Below are positions 1-8,981 of a DNA stretch of 38,450 nt, piece by piece. Each line of letters starts with the position of its first letter. Position 1 is the first letter of the stretch. The stretch is from Comamonas sp. (GTDB lineage Bacteria > Pseudomonadota > Gammaproteobacteria > Burkholderiales > Burkholderiaceae_C), in assembly GCA_015478895.1 (NCBI GenBank), contig JADMKK010000012.1, positions 1 through 38,450 of the forward strand, written 5' to 3'. A model generated the notes under the pieces. The model had not been told where the DNA came from. It saw only the letters and a program-made list of their open reading frames with translations, and searched no databases. A program made the translations under genes and the position numbers.

Positions 1-51
1 TCTGGATTGTCAGCGCCTGCATACGTAGTCAACTATTAACGTGAACACACC

Positions 52-504
52 CTAATGGCTCAGCACTAACTGCGCAATGACTCCTGTGGCAATCGCCACC
101 AACATGTAATCACTTCCGTACTGCACCCATTGATAGCCACGCGGTGGCTGCTTCAGACCGTGGTGTCGCAAGTTATTGACCACGTAATGCTGTGAACGGT
201 ACTGGGGCGGCACACGGCTGCCTTTGACCCAATTGTGCTGCGGCCCAGCCCCCATGCGCTTAGCCTGTCCGGGCGGCATTCCATGGGGGTGTCCCGGACG
301 CTGCGGATGTGCGCCGGGGCGATAAGCGGGAGCTTGGTGTTTTGGCCCAACTTGCGGATGCGCAGGGTGACTTTGCTGCATCGGATGCGGTGCAGGGCCA
401 TGTCCCTGTTGTGGCCCCCGAGGGCCGGGCTGCGCAAAGGCGTTCAGTGAGGCGCTGCCCATTATCAAAGCGGTAGCTACTGCGGTCCATTGGTTCTTGT
501 TCAT
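52..504 (-). CDS. RcnB-like periplasmic protein
   Basis: This encodes 150 residues. A signal peptide covers about residues 1-24, with likely cleavage after AFA. A Pro/Gly/His-rich stretch runs to about residue 95. The last 50 residues carry the pattern I associate with the RcnB family (VPPQY, then PPRGYQWVQYGSDYMLVAIATG). RcnB of Escherichia coli is a periplasmic protein that helps tune nickel and cobalt content, but most family members are uncharacterised, so a metal role here is only an inference. The reading frame is open upstream to 594, but the ATG at 504 is chosen because AAGGG lies about 7 bases before it and a signal peptide starts there. It follows yejF on the same strand after about 100 bases and could be cotranscribed with it or have its own promoter. 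Confidence 0.75.
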   Translation of the reverse strand: MNKNQWTAVATALIMGSASLNAFAQPGPRGPQQGHGPAPHPMQQSHPAHPQVGPKHQAPAYRPGAHPQRPGHPHGMPPGQAKRMGAGPQHNWVKGSRVPPQYRSQHYVVNNLRHHGLKQPPRGYQWVQYGSDYMLVAIATGVIAQLVLSH

Positions 505-608
505 GCCGATGCCCTTTTGTGGGTGGTTGCTAACAGTTCCTATGCTAGGCGCTGTATGCAAACCATCACCCAACCTTTTGTAAAGATACGGCAAAAGAAG
601 AAATTAAC

Positions 609-2222
609 TTACAGCATCGCGCGCACCAACTGCTGCGTATAGGAATGGAGTGGCTGATTGAGCACCGCCTCTACCGCGCCCTGCTCCACTACTTCGCCGT
701 TTTTCATCACCATGACTTCATGCGCCATTGCACGGATCACATCCATGTCGTGCGTGATCAGCACGTAACTCAGGTCCAACTCCCGCTGCAAGCGTTGCAA
801 CAATTCCAGCACCTGCTTTTGAATAGTCACATCAAGTGCGCTGGTGGGCTCATCGAGCACCAATATCTTGGGTCGCAAAATCAAGGCACGTGCAATGGCC
901 AAACGCTGACGCTGGCCCCCGGAGAATTCATGCGGGTAGCGCTGTAGCAAACCCGGAAACTGCTGCTCACTCAAGCCGACGCTCAGCAGCACCGAAAGCA
1001 CCTGTTCATGCCGTCCTGCTTCGCTAATATCCGGAGCATGCACACGCAGACCTTCACCAACGATTTCTTCGATCGTCATACGCGGTGAAAGCGATGAAAA
1101 GGGGTCTTGAAACACCACCTGCACCTCGCGGCGCAACGCTTGGTTAGCAGGGGTATTGCGCAGGGCCGGTTGCTGCCAGCGCTTGCCGCTAATTTGCAAC
1201 TCCCCTTGACTGGGGAGCAAGCCCAAAATGGCTTGAGCGAGTGTGGACTTGCCCGAACCGGACTCGCCCACAATGCCCAGGGTCTGCCCTTGGCGCACAC
1301 AGACATCTGCACCCTGCACCGCTACAAATTCGCCCTTACGAAACCATCCTTGAATGCCAGGAAGTGGTACGGGATAGCTCACGCGCAGTTGCGTGGCTTG
1401 CACCACCGGCTTGGCCTGCGAATGGACCTCACGCACTTCACGTACTGGCTGGCTATGGAGCAACTTGTGGGTGTATGCGTGTTTGGGATGTTCAAACAAT
1501 GCGCCGACGGGCCCTTGCTCCACCAGCACGCCCTGCTCCATCACGGCAGCGCGGTCGGCAAAACGGCGCACCAGATGCAAGTCGTGCGTGATCAGCAAAA
1601 TCGCCATGCCGGTCTGGCGTTGCAGGTCGCTGAGCAGCTCCAGAATCTGCATGCGCAGCGTGACATCCAGCGCCGTTGTCGGCTCGTCGGCCAGCAGCAA
1701 TTGGGGGCTGGAGGCGAGCGCCATGGCAATCATGGCGCGTTGGCGCTGGCCGCCGCTGAGCTGGTGCGGATAGCTCAGCGCACGCCGCGCCGGATCGGGA
1801 ATCCCGGTGGTGGCCAGCAGCTCCACCGCCTGCTGGAAGGCCTGCTGCTTACTCAACGCTTGTTTGAGCTGCAAGACCTCCGCCACCTGCGTGCCCACGC
1901 TCATGAGCGGGTTCAGTGCCGTCATGGGCTCTTGAAAGATCATCGCTACATCGCCACCGCGTACCGCACGCATCTCCCGCTCTGGCAATGAGAGCAGATT
2001 GCGTCCGTTCAGCAAGGCTTGTCCACTGATATGTGCATCACCGGCCAGGCGCAGCAAACTCAAAGCAGTGATGGTTTTGCCCGAGCCGGACTCACCGACG
2101 AGCGCTAGCTTTTCGCCGGCGTGCAGATCGAAACTCACGCCGTGGACGACTTGCTTGCTGCCAAAGCGCACTTTCAGGTCATATACGGAAAGCAAGGGTT
2201 GCAATTCTTTGGTTGGCTGCAT
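609..2222 (-). CDS. yejF: Peptide ABC transporter, double ATP-binding subunit YejF
   Basis: This 537-residue protein contains two complete ABC ATPase halves. The first has Walker A GESGSGKT at 43-50, signature LSGGQ at 155-159 and Walker B LLLADE at 175-180. The second has Walker A at 319-326 and signature FSGGQ at 433-437. A single-chain double ATPase is typical of the YejABEF importer, where it powers uptake of oligopeptide-like substrates (in E. coli, peptide-nucleotides such as microcin C) from the cytoplasmic face of the inner membrane. The frame is open for another 44 codons upstream, but that part lies inside yejE. The ATG at 2222 overlaps the yejE TAA by one base (TAATG) and is preceded by GGAG, so translation is probably coupled. 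It is the last yej gene. Confidence 0.93.
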   Translation of the reverse strand: MQPTKELQPLLSVYDLKVRFGSKQVVHGVSFDLHAGEKLALVGESGSGKTITALSLLRLAGDAHISGQALLNGRNLLSLPEREMRAVRGGDVAMIFQEPMTALNPLMSVGTQVAEVLQLKQALSKQQAFQQAVELLATTGIPDPARRALSYPHQLSGGQRQRAMIAMALASSPQLLLADEPTTALDVTLRMQILELLSDLQRQTGMAILLITHDLHLVRRFADRAAVMEQGVLVEQGPVGALFEHPKHAYTHKLLHSQPVREVREVHSQAKPVVQATQLRVSYPVPLPGIQGWFRKGEFVAVQGADVCVRQGQTLGIVGESGSGKSTLAQAILGLLPSQGELQISGKRWQQPALRNTPANQALRREVQVVFQDPFSSLSPRMTIEEIVGEGLRVHAPDISEAGRHEQVLSVLLSVGLSEQQFPGLLQRYPHEFSGGQRQRLAIARALILRPKILVLDEPTSALDVTIQKQVLELLQRLQRELDLSYVLITHDMDVIRAMAHEVMVMKNGEVVEQGAVEAVLNQPLHSYTQQLVRAML

Positions 2223-3337
2223 TACGCCTTCTCCCCTGCATCGGTCACTTGGGCTTTGCGCGGGTCGAGTGCATCGCGCAGCGCATCGCCCATAAAGGTC
2301 AGTAGCAGCAATGTAGTTACCAACACCGCAAAGGTAGATAGCGAAATCCACCATGCATCAATGCTGTTTTTGCCTTGGCTCAGCAACTCCCCCAAGCTGG
2401 GTGTGCCGGGCGGCACGCCCAGGCCCAAAAAGTCCAGAGAGGTCAGCGCCAAAATCGCGGCGCTCATGCGAAACGGCAAAAACGTGACCACGGGCGTCAG
2501 GCTGTTGGGCAGAATGTGGCGCCAGATGATCTGCCCATTGGGCACGCCCAAAGCGCGCGCGGCTTTCACATAGTCCAGCTGGCGGTTGCGCAAAAACTCG
2601 GCACGCACATAGTCGGAAAGGCCCATCCAGCCAAACAGGCTCAGCAGCACCAGCAGCAAGCTGATGCTGGGCGCGAACACAGCACTGAAGATGATGAGCA
2701 AGTACAGCTCAGGCATGGAGCCCCAAATTTCAATAAAGCGCTGAAAAGCCAAATCAGTCTTACCCCCTAAGAAACCTTGGAGGGCGCCCGTAATTACTCC
2801 CAGCAGCACACCCACAGCCGTCAGCGCCAAGGCAAAAAGGACACTCACGCGAAAGCCGTAGAGCAGTTGTGCAAGCAAATCACGTCCTCGATCATCCGTA
2901 CCTAGCCAGTTGGCGGGCGTCGGTGCTGCGGGGTTGGGCGACTCGGCAAAGTAATTGATGGTGCTGGCGCCGTAGCGGTTGAGGGGGAACAGCGCCCAAT
3001 TGCTGCCTCGGTTGATTTGCTCTTGGATAAAGGGATCCAAGTAATCAGTGGCGGTCTGAAAATCTCCGCCAAACACGGTTTCCGGGTAGCTCTTGAGCAG
3101 CGGAAAGTAAGTCTGCCCGTCATAACGCACGATCAGTGGTCTGTCGTTGCTCACCACCTCGGCAAACAGGCTGACCACCACCATCGCCACAAACAGCACC
3201 AAGCTCCAGTAGCCGAGCTTGTTGCGCTTAAAACGCTGCCAAGCGCGCTGCCCCGGAGATACCGAACGTGGCACCGCAACAGGCGTTACTTCCATTGTTG
3301 TAGCTACAAGTCCTTGTGTTACTTGGGTTTGCGGCAT
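2222..3337 (-). CDS. yejE: Peptide ABC transporter permease YejE
   Basis: This 371-residue inner-membrane permease belongs to the binding-protein-dependent transport family. An N-terminal cytoplasmic stretch ends in a basic segment (RFKRNKLGYWSL) before the first membrane helix at about 45-65. A large periplasmic region follows, containing FGGDFQTATDY, and then five more helices. The EAA-type cytoplasmic loop that contacts the ATPase is visible around YVKAARALGVPNGQIIWRHILPN, at about residues 258-280 (quoted in part: KAARALGV, WRHILPN). YejE pairs with YejB to form the channel. The ATG follows the yejB stop by 3 bases and the gene overlaps yejF by one base, as in a tight operon. Confidence 0.93.
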   Translation of the reverse strand: MPQTQVTQGLVATTMEVTPVAVPRSVSPGQRAWQRFKRNKLGYWSLVLFVAMVVVSLFAEVVSNDRPLIVRYDGQTYFPLLKSYPETVFGGDFQTATDYLDPFIQEQINRGSNWALFPLNRYGASTINYFAESPNPAAPTPANWLGTDDRGRDLLAQLLYGFRVSVLFALALTAVGVLLGVITGALQGFLGGKTDLAFQRFIEIWGSMPELYLLIIFSAVFAPSISLLLVLLSLFGWMGLSDYVRAEFLRNRQLDYVKAARALGVPNGQIIWRHILPNSLTPVVTFLPFRMSAAILALTSLDFLGLGVPPGTPSLGELLSQGKNSIDAWWISLSTFAVLVTTLLLLTFMGDALRDALDPRKAQVTDAGEKA

Positions 3338-3340
3338 ATT

Positions 3341-4369
3341 TCAATCAAATTTCACACGAGGATCGACCCACACATAGCACAGGTCGCTGACAAGCTTGGT
3401 AACCAAGCCAATCAAGGTAAATAGATAGAGGGAGCCCAGCACCACGGGGTAGTCGCGGCGGATCACGCTTTCATAACTCAGCAGTCCCAGACCATCGAGC
3501 GAGAACAAGGTTTCAATGAGCAAGGAGCCCGCAAAAAATGCGCCGATAAAAGCGGCGGGGAAGCCCGTGATGATGGGAATCAGCGCATTGCGAAAGACGT
3601 GCTTCCACAGCACCTGCCGCTCGCTCAGGCCCTTGGCACGCGCCGTCAGCACGTATTGTTTGCGGATTTCTTCGAGGAAGGCGTTCTTGGTCAGCATGGC
3701 AGTCACCGCAAAGCTGCCTGCCACCATGGCCGTGACCGGCAGCGCGATGTGCCACAGGTAGTCCACCACCTTGCCCATCAGCGACAACTCATCCCAGTTG
3801 CCCGAAGTCAGACCGCGCAGCGGAAACCATTGCAGCTGACCACCAAAAATCACCAGCAGCGCCACGCCCAGCACAAAGCCTGGAATGGCATAGCCCACCA
3901 AAATTAGCAGCGTTGTCACCAAATCAAAGCGCGAGCCGGCGCGTACGGCCTTGGCCACACCCAACGGCACAGCGACCAGATAGCTGATGAAAAACGTCCA
4001 CAGCCCCAGGCTGATGGACACGGGCAGTTTTTCCACAATCAGCGTCCACACGGGCTTATTCTGGAAAAAGCTGGTGCCCAGATCAAACTGGGCAAACTGG
4101 GACACCATCTGAAAGAAGCGCTCGTGCGCGGGTTTGTCAAACCCATACAAGGCCTTGATCTGCTCAATGCGCTGCGGGTCTACGCCCTGCGCCCCGCGGT
4201 AGGCCATGCCCCCACCTTCGGCTCCACTGCCAGCACCCGCTTTTGCCTCAGCCAAATACTGTTCTACCGGACCACCGGGCACGAACTGAATCACCACAAA
4301 AGTGAGCAGCAGCACACCGAGCAGCGTGGGGATCATCAACAAAATACGTTTAAAGATGTAGGCAAACAT
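3341..4369 (-). CDS. yejB: Peptide ABC transporter permease YejB
   Basis: This 342-residue permease begins with the typical DppB/OppB-like start MFAYIFKRILLMIPTLLGV, in which a first membrane helix is followed by FVPGGPVEQ. A periplasmic insert has low-complexity AGAGSGAEGGG at about 45-55, longer and more glycine-rich than usual. Four or five further helices follow. The EAA-type loop is visible as YVLTARAKGLSERQVLWKH. The protein forms the translocation channel with YejE. Its start lies 3 bases after the yejA stop, so the four yej genes are almost certainly one transcript. Confidence 0.93.
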   Translation of the reverse strand: MFAYIFKRILLMIPTLLGVLLLTFVVIQFVPGGPVEQYLAEAKAGAGSGAEGGGMAYRGAQGVDPQRIEQIKALYGFDKPAHERFFQMVSQFAQFDLGTSFFQNKPVWTLIVEKLPVSISLGLWTFFISYLVAVPLGVAKAVRAGSRFDLVTTLLILVGYAIPGFVLGVALLVIFGGQLQWFPLRGLTSGNWDELSLMGKVVDYLWHIALPVTAMVAGSFAVTAMLTKNAFLEEIRKQYVLTARAKGLSERQVLWKHVFRNALIPIITGFPAAFIGAFFAGSLLIETLFSLDGLGLLSYESVIRRDYPVVLGSLYLFTLIGLVTKLVSDLCYVWVDPRVKFD

Positions 4370-4372
4370 GGC

Positions 4373-6220
4373 TTATTTCCCCTCCTGCTTGATGGCTGGC
4401 TGGGCCGTGGCTGCGGTCAACGGCGGCTTGCGTGCCCACCACGTGTCCATAACCCAACCTTCACCGCTGGAGTAAGGGGGAATGACTTGGGGGTGTTCCA
4501 AACGCCACGCGTTATAGGCCATGCGGTGGGTATTTGCCGACCACTGCGGGATCAAGTAGTGGCCATGGGCAATCGCGCGCTCCAGCACATGGCAGGCAGG
4601 CAGTAGCTCTTGCTCGGTCTTGGCAGACACCATTTTTTGGATAAAGGCGTCCACGGCCTTGCTTTTCACACCGGGGAAGTTGCCTGAATCTTCTTGGTCC
4701 GCCGCTGCGCTGCCAAACAAATCGGCAAACTCTTGGCCGGGGTTGTTCGTGCCTTGGTAGGCAATGCTGGTGATGTCAAAGTCAAACTTTTGCAGGCGCT
4801 GCTGGTACAACGCAAAGTCCACTGCACGGAAATTCAGTTGAATACCGAGCTTTTGCAAATTGCGTTGCCAAGGGGCCACCGTACGTTGTCCAGCGTCACC
4901 GCTGTCCATATATTCGAGCACCATGGCTTGGCCTTGGCTATTGCGCAGCACCCCGCCCTGCACCGTCCAGCCAGCGGCGGCCAGCAAGCCTTGGGCTTTA
5001 CGCAAATTGGCTCGCAGGCTGCTGTCGCCGTCAGTGCGCGGCGGCACGGTCATAGGTCCAAAGGCTGCGGGCGGCAACTCCTTACCAAAAGGCTGCATCA
5101 GCGCCAATTCGGCGGCACTGGGCTCACCGGTGGTCTGGCACATGGTGTTGCCAAAGATGCCGTTCACGCGCTGGTAAGCGCTGTAGAACATCTGGCGATT
5201 CATCCATTCATAGTCCACCGCCAGTCCCAAAGCTTCTCGCACACGCACATCCTGTAAGAACGGACGACGGATGTTGAGCACATAACTTTGAAACCCTGTG
5301 GGCTGCTTGTGCTCGAACTCACCCTTGACCAGCTCTCCGGACTTGAACTTGCGCCCATCCACACGCCGCGCCCAGTCACCGGCGCTGAAAAACCGCATCA
5401 TGTCGAACTCACCGGCTTTGAGCGCTTCCAGCTTGGCGGTGTTGTCTTGGTAAATCTTGATATGAATGCGGTCAAAGTTTGCGCTGCCTTTGCGCGCAGG
5501 CAGGTCTTTGGCCCAGTAGTTGTCGTCGCGCACATAGGTGATGTCTTTACCAAAGACCACGGGGCCAATCTTGTAGGCCCCACTGCCAATGGGGATGTCC
5601 ATCACCACCTCGTTGAACGGCTTGCCTGCGCCCCAGTCGCGGCTAAAGATGGGCAGGCCGCCCACCGTCAGCGGCAGCTCGCGGTTGGCCGCCTTGAAGC
5701 GAAAGCGCACCGTGCGCGCGTCGAGCACATCGCAGCCCTCCACCTCGGCCAGCATGGTTTTGTAGCCGGGCGAGGTATGGGGCCCCACCAGCGTGTCGTA
5801 GCTGTGCTTCACATCCTGCGCCAGCACCGGCTTGCCATCGTGAAAGCGCGCCTGGGGCCGCAGCTTGAACGTGACAGACAGGCCGTCCGCAGCCACCGCC
5901 ACCTCTTCGGCCAGCAGCCCATAGCCCGAGGCGGTTTCATCCATGCTGCCCATCAGCAAGCTGTCAAACATCAGGTTCGACAAATAGGCCGGTGCGCTGC
6001 CTTTGACGGTGAAAGGGTTGTATTTGTCAAACGTGGAGTTGCGCAGATTGCTCACCAGCCGCAACTCGCCGCCTTTGGGGGCGTCCGGATTGACATAGCC
6101 AAAGTGCGCAAAGTCCGGCCCGTACTTGGGCTGACCCCACAAAGCGTAGGCGTGGTCGGCCCATGACGGGGCAAACGTAGTGGCTCCTGCGAGCAGCAAA
6201 CAAAACTTCCAAAAGCGCAT
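4373..6220 (-). CDS. yejA: Peptide ABC transporter periplasmic binding protein YejA
   Basis: This 615-residue extracellular solute-binding protein is of the family 5 type (OppA/DppA-like) and captures the peptide substrate in the periplasm. A signal peptide is clear at residues 1-21 (MRFWKFCLLLAGATTFAPSW, then ADHAYALWG). Family features include the PDAPKGGELRL start of the mature domain, FKLRPQARFHDGKPVLAQDV, and LNIRRPFLQDVRVREALGLA; these are conserved in YejA proteins. The ORF is open to 6322, but the ATG at 6220 gives the signal peptide directly. The ribosome-binding site is weak. It is the first gene of the yej operon and is divergent from fabI, with about 100 bases between them for both promoters. 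No confident -35/-10 pair was found there. Confidence 0.93.
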   Translation of the reverse strand: MRFWKFCLLLAGATTFAPSWADHAYALWGQPKYGPDFAHFGYVNPDAPKGGELRLVSNLRNSTFDKYNPFTVKGSAPAYLSNLMFDSLLMGSMDETASGYGLLAEEVAVAADGLSVTFKLRPQARFHDGKPVLAQDVKHSYDTLVGPHTSPGYKTMLAEVEGCDVLDARTVRFRFKAANRELPLTVGGLPIFSRDWGAGKPFNEVVMDIPIGSGAYKIGPVVFGKDITYVRDDNYWAKDLPARKGSANFDRIHIKIYQDNTAKLEALKAGEFDMMRFFSAGDWARRVDGRKFKSGELVKGEFEHKQPTGFQSYVLNIRRPFLQDVRVREALGLAVDYEWMNRQMFYSAYQRVNGIFGNTMCQTTGEPSAAELALMQPFGKELPPAAFGPMTVPPRTDGDSSLRANLRKAQGLLAAAGWTVQGGVLRNSQGQAMVLEYMDSGDAGQRTVAPWQRNLQKLGIQLNFRAVDFALYQQRLQKFDFDITSIAYQGTNNPGQEFADLFGSAAADQEDSGNFPGVKSKAVDAFIQKMVSAKTEQELLPACHVLERAIAHGHYLIPQWSANTHRMAYNAWRLEHPQVIPPYSSGEGWVMDTWWARKPPLTAATAQPAIKQEGK

Positions 6221-6321
6221 GCGACAATTCTGCACCACTGCGGCCCGCCGCCCTGCGGTTATTTGCTGCGTGCAAAACCCTAGCGGCCGGCCTTCACTGA
6301 ATTTCCTCAAGGAGAAGAACA

Positions 6322-7122
6322 ATGGGTTTTCTGACCGGCAAGAAGCTGCTGATCACTGGCGTGCTGTCCAACCGCTCCATCGCCTACGGCATTGCCAAGG
6401 CCTGCCACGAGCAAGGCGCTGAACTGGCATTTAGCTATGTGGGCGAGCGCTTCAAGGACCGCATCACCGATTTCGCGACTGAGTTCAACTCAACCCTGAT
6501 TTTTGATTGCGATGTGGGCGACGACGCGCAGATCGACGCCATGTTCAAGGGCCTGGGCGATGCCTGGGGCACGTTTGACGGCTTTGTGCACTCCATCGGT
6601 TTTGCGCCCCGCGAAGCCATTGCAGGCAACTTCCTGGACGGACTGAACCGCGAATCCTTCAAGATTGCGCACGACATCAGCGCCTACAGCTTTCCTGCGA
6701 TGGCCAAGGCCGCGATGCCCTACTTGAACGACAAGTCGTCGCTGCTGACGCTGTCGTACCTGGGCGCGCTGCGCTCCATCCCCAACTACAACACCATGGG
6801 TCTGGCCAAGGCATCGCTGGAAGCGTCTGTGCGCTACCTGGCAGAAGCCGTGGGCCGCACCGAAGATGGCCGTGCCATCCGCGCCAACGGCATCTCGGCG
6901 GGCCCCATCAAGACCTTGGCCGCCTCGGGCATCAAGGACTTTGGCAAGCTGCTGGGCCGTGTGGCCGATGCATCGCCCCTGCGCCGCAACGTGACGATTG
7001 AAGACGTAGGCAACGTGGCTGCGTTCATGCTGTCTGATTTGGCCTCGGGCATCACCGCTGAGATTACCTATGTAGACGGTGGCTTCAGCCAAACAGCAGG
7101 CCTGTCCGCAGACCAAGTGTAA
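6322..7122 (+). CDS. fabI: Enoyl-[acyl-carrier-protein] reductase (NADH) FabI
   Basis: This 266-residue short-chain dehydrogenase-type enzyme reduces enoyl-ACP to acyl-ACP in the last step of each fatty-acid elongation cycle. The nucleotide-binding start [14 protein letters not shown] is at 13-26. The catalytic residues Tyr146, Tyr156 and Lys163 (NYNTMGLAK) fall at the same numbers as in E. coli Fab[17 protein letters not shown] marks the substrate-binding loop region that triclosan-type inhibitors order in the family. A short insert (RTEDGRAI) makes it slightly longer than the E. coli enzyme. AAGGAG lies about 7 bases before the ATG. It is a single-gene unit followed by a good terminator. 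Confidence 0.97.
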   Translation: MGFLTGKKLLITGVLSNRSIAYGIAKACHEQGAELAFSYVGERFKDRITDFATEFNSTLIFDCDVGDDAQIDAMFKGLGDAWGTFDGFVHSIGFAPREAIAGNFLDGLNRESFKIAHDISAYSFPAMAKAAMPYLNDKSSLLTLSYLGALRSIPNYNTMGLAKASLEASVRYLAEAVGRTEDGRAIRANGISAGPIKTLAASGIKDFGKLLGRVADASPLRRNVTIEDVGNVAAFMLSDLASGITAEITYVDGGFSQTAGLSADQV

Positions 7123-7145
7123 GTAGCGCTAACGCGCTCCTATCC

Positions 7146-7182
7146 AGCCCCCTAGGTGTCAAACCTGCGGGGCTTTTTCTTT
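7146..7182 (+). terminator. Rho-independent terminator after fabI
   Basis: AGCCCC (7146-7151) pairs with GGGGCT (7169-7174). An inner AGGT/ACCT stem (7154-7157 with 7163-7166) extends it, and TTTTTCTTT follows. It lies 24 bases after the fabI stop. A small AGCGC/GCGCT hairpin (about 7125-7138) precedes it. Confidence 0.85.
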
Positions 7183-7219
7183 AGCCGCAGTAACCCCAAG
7201 AGCCCGGTGCACACAGAGA

Positions 7220-7248
7220 TTGAAAAATAAGAATAATTCTTATCTAAG
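7220..7248 (+). promoter_or_regulatory. Candidate promoter with Fur-box-like operator
   Basis: TTGAAA (7220-7225) matches the -35 consensus at 5 of 6 bases. After a 17-base spacer comes TCTAAG (7243-7248), which matches -10 at 4 of 6. The spacer contains a perfect 7-1-7 palindrome, TAAGAATAATTCTTA (7228-7242). The 19 bases at 7226-7244 match the classical E. coli Fur box at 14 of 19 positions when aligned by hand. A repressor bound here would block RNA polymerase. Because the downstream gene is a ZIP metal transporter, Fur or a paralogue (Zur, Mur) is the likely regulator. Which metal is involved cannot be told from the sequence. Confidence 0.65.
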
Positions 7249-7324
7249 AACAATCAGTGATTGGCTGACACAACTTACGCGTCTGCCCTATCACGCTGCA
7301 TTTCATCGACGCATCTCATTGCCT

Positions 7325-8263
7325 ATGCCCAAAGACTCTGCCACTGAACGCCCCACATCACGACATTTAAACGGCAATGGAACCAAGCACAGCATACGTC
7401 TGTGGGTGGGTTTTGTGATTTCTGTGTTGGGTGTCTGCGCCCTGTTTAGCCAGTTTTGGACTTATGCCCAACAACAGCCTGTGGTGCTGCAAGCTTTAGG
7501 CGGAGGCATGGTGGCTGCTTTGACCACGGCTTTGGGTACGGTGCCAGTCATGTTCTCGCAGCGCATGTCTGAACGCACCCAAGATACGCTGTTTGGGTTT
7601 GGCGCTGGCGTCATGCTGGCCGCCTGTGTTTTTTCCTTGATTTTGCCGGGGATGGCCGCTGTACGCGAACAAGCGATGTGGGGCAACTCAGAGTTTGCTG
7701 CAGCCGGAGTCATTGGTTTGTCTGTTTTGTTAGGTGCGGCGGCCATGATGGGCATTGATCGGCTGCTGCCCCATGAGCATTTCATCAAAGGCCGCGAAGG
7801 CCCAGACTTAGATACGGCACGCAAACTGCAACGCACATGGTTGTTTGTTTTTGCCATTACGCTGCACAATTTCCCCGAAGGTTTGGCCATTGGAGTCGGC
7901 TACGCCAGCAATGGCATTGGAGGTAATGCCTTGGCCACAGGTATTGCCATCCAAGATATTCCAGAAGGCCTGGTGGTAGCCGTCGCGCTATTGGCAGCCG
8001 GCTACCGCCGCAGCACTGCTGTACTGCTGGCCATGCTGACCGGTCTGGTAGAACCTATTGGCGCTGTGTTGGGGGCTGCCGTGGTCAGCACCTCGATCGG
8101 AGTCCTGCCTTGGGGCTTAGGTTTTGCTGCAGGGGCCATGCTGTTTGTCATCAGTCACGAAATCATTCCTGAATCGCACCGTAAAGGACATGAGTCTTTT
8201 GCGACAGGCGGCCTGATGCTGGGCTTTGTGCTGATGATGTTCATGGACACAGCCCTCGGTTGA
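7325..8263 (+). CDS. ZIP family divalent metal transporter
   Basis: This inner-membrane protein of 312 residues has about eight hydrophobic segments and the two metal-site helices of the ZIP family: HNFPEG at 181-186 and DIPEG at 211-215. A third conserved stretch, ISHEIIPESH, lies near 276-285. The central GLVEPIGA and the glycine-rich helices resemble the GufA/ZupT branch, which moves Zn, Fe, Mn or similar ions into the cytoplasm. The open frame runs back to a TTG at 7220, but that codon is part of the proposed -35 box, so the first in-frame ATG at 7325 is chosen; no clear ribosome-binding site precedes it. About 35 residues before the first membrane helix are polar. A metal-repressed promoter is proposed upstream. 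Confidence 0.87.
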   Translation: MPKDSATERPTSRHLNGNGTKHSIRLWVGFVISVLGVCALFSQFWTYAQQQPVVLQALGGGMVAALTTALGTVPVMFSQRMSERTQDTLFGFGAGVMLAACVFSLILPGMAAVREQAMWGNSEFAAAGVIGLSVLLGAAAMMGIDRLLPHEHFIKGREGPDLDTARKLQRTWLFVFAITLHNFPEGLAIGVGYASNGIGGNALATGIAIQDIPEGLVVAVALLAAGYRRSTAVLLAMLTGLVEPIGAVLGAAVVSTSIGVLPWGLGFAAGAMLFVISHEIIPESHRKGHESFATGGLMLGFVLMMFMDTALG

Positions 8264-8373
8264 ACTGGAATCGATAAATCACTACGTCAACCTCAGACGC
8301 GACGTACGGTAAAAAAAGTGGTGACGTGAAAGAGTTGAAATATCCAGAACCCCATCATCACAAGGGAAAAGCC

Positions 8374-8892
8374 ATGACTTACCGACTCTTGCTCTTGAGC
8401 TTGACTACCGCAGCTCTGACTGGCTGCGCTGGCATCAGCAACGGCCCTTCCGCAACTGCAGAACTCAAACCCACGCAAGGCAGTGCAGTTGCAGGCAAAG
8501 TGCATTTTGTGCAACACATGCACGGCATAGTGAAACTGTCTGGACAAGTAAGCGGTCTTAAGCCCAACGCCGAGCATGGTTTCCACATTCACGAAACAGG
8601 TGACTGCTCCAGCCCCGATGCCAGCAGCGCTGGAGGGCACTTTAACCCTGGCAACACCCCTCACGGCAAACACGGCCATAACCTCCAGCATGCAGGTGAT
8701 TTGCCCAGTCTGCGCGCAAATGCCAGTGGCATGGCAGTTGTTCAATATGAAACCGCGCAAATCAGCCTAGGCAATGGCACCAACAATGTGGCTGGCCGCG
8801 CTCTCATCGTGCATGCAGAGCCAGACGACTTTACCTCTCAGCCTACAGGCAATGCAGGTGCACGCTTGGCTTGCGCCATCATTCAGCGTTAA
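8374..8892 (+). CDS. sodC: Cu/Zn superoxide dismutase, lipoprotein
   Basis: This 172-residue periplasmic superoxide dismutase converts superoxide to peroxide and oxygen. The N-terminus is a lipoprotein signal (MTYRLLLLSLTTAALTGCAG, lipobox LTGC), so the enzyme should be membrane-anchored rather than freely soluble. Copper and zinc ligand motifs are intact: HGFHIHETGDC, SAGGHFNP, HGKHGHNLQHAGDLPSL, and the late GRALIVHAEPDD. The disulfide cysteines are those of GDC and LACAII. AAGGGA sits about 7 bases before the ATG at 8374, which argues against the GTG at 8326. It follows the ZIP gene by 110 bases. Both are metal-linked, but whether they share a transcript is unknown. Confidence 0.95.
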   Translation: MTYRLLLLSLTTAALTGCAGISNGPSATAELKPTQGSAVAGKVHFVQHMHGIVKLSGQVSGLKPNAEHGFHIHETGDCSSPDASSAGGHFNPGNTPHGKHGHNLQHAGDLPSLRANASGMAVVQYETAQISLGNGTNNVAGRALIVHAEPDDFTSQPTGNAGARLACAIIQR

Positions 8893-8928
8893 AAAAGCCT
8901 ACTGACTGTTCATCCTCTAGACCCAAGT

Positions 8929-8959
8929 CCTTGCGCAAGGTACGCTGCTTTACTAATCT
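8929..8959 (+). promoter_or_regulatory. Weak promoter candidate with 12-bp palindrome
   Basis: CCTTGCGCAAGG (8929-8940) is a perfect palindrome. TTGCGC inside it could serve as a poor -35 element, 17 bases from TAATCT (8954-8959). Both matches are weak, so this may be only a readthrough region between sodC and the PAS gene. Confidence 0.3.
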
Positions 8960-8981
8960 TGCCCTTTACTTTGGAGAAGTG

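Noticed and set aside
2223-2354. N-terminal extension of YejF
   Set aside because: It would lie wholly within yejE; the ATG at 2222 has GGAG and a TAATG junction.
7220-7324. TTG start for the ZIP transporter
   Set aside because: The TTG is part of the likely -35 box and the extra residues have no family similarity; the ATG at 7325 is better.
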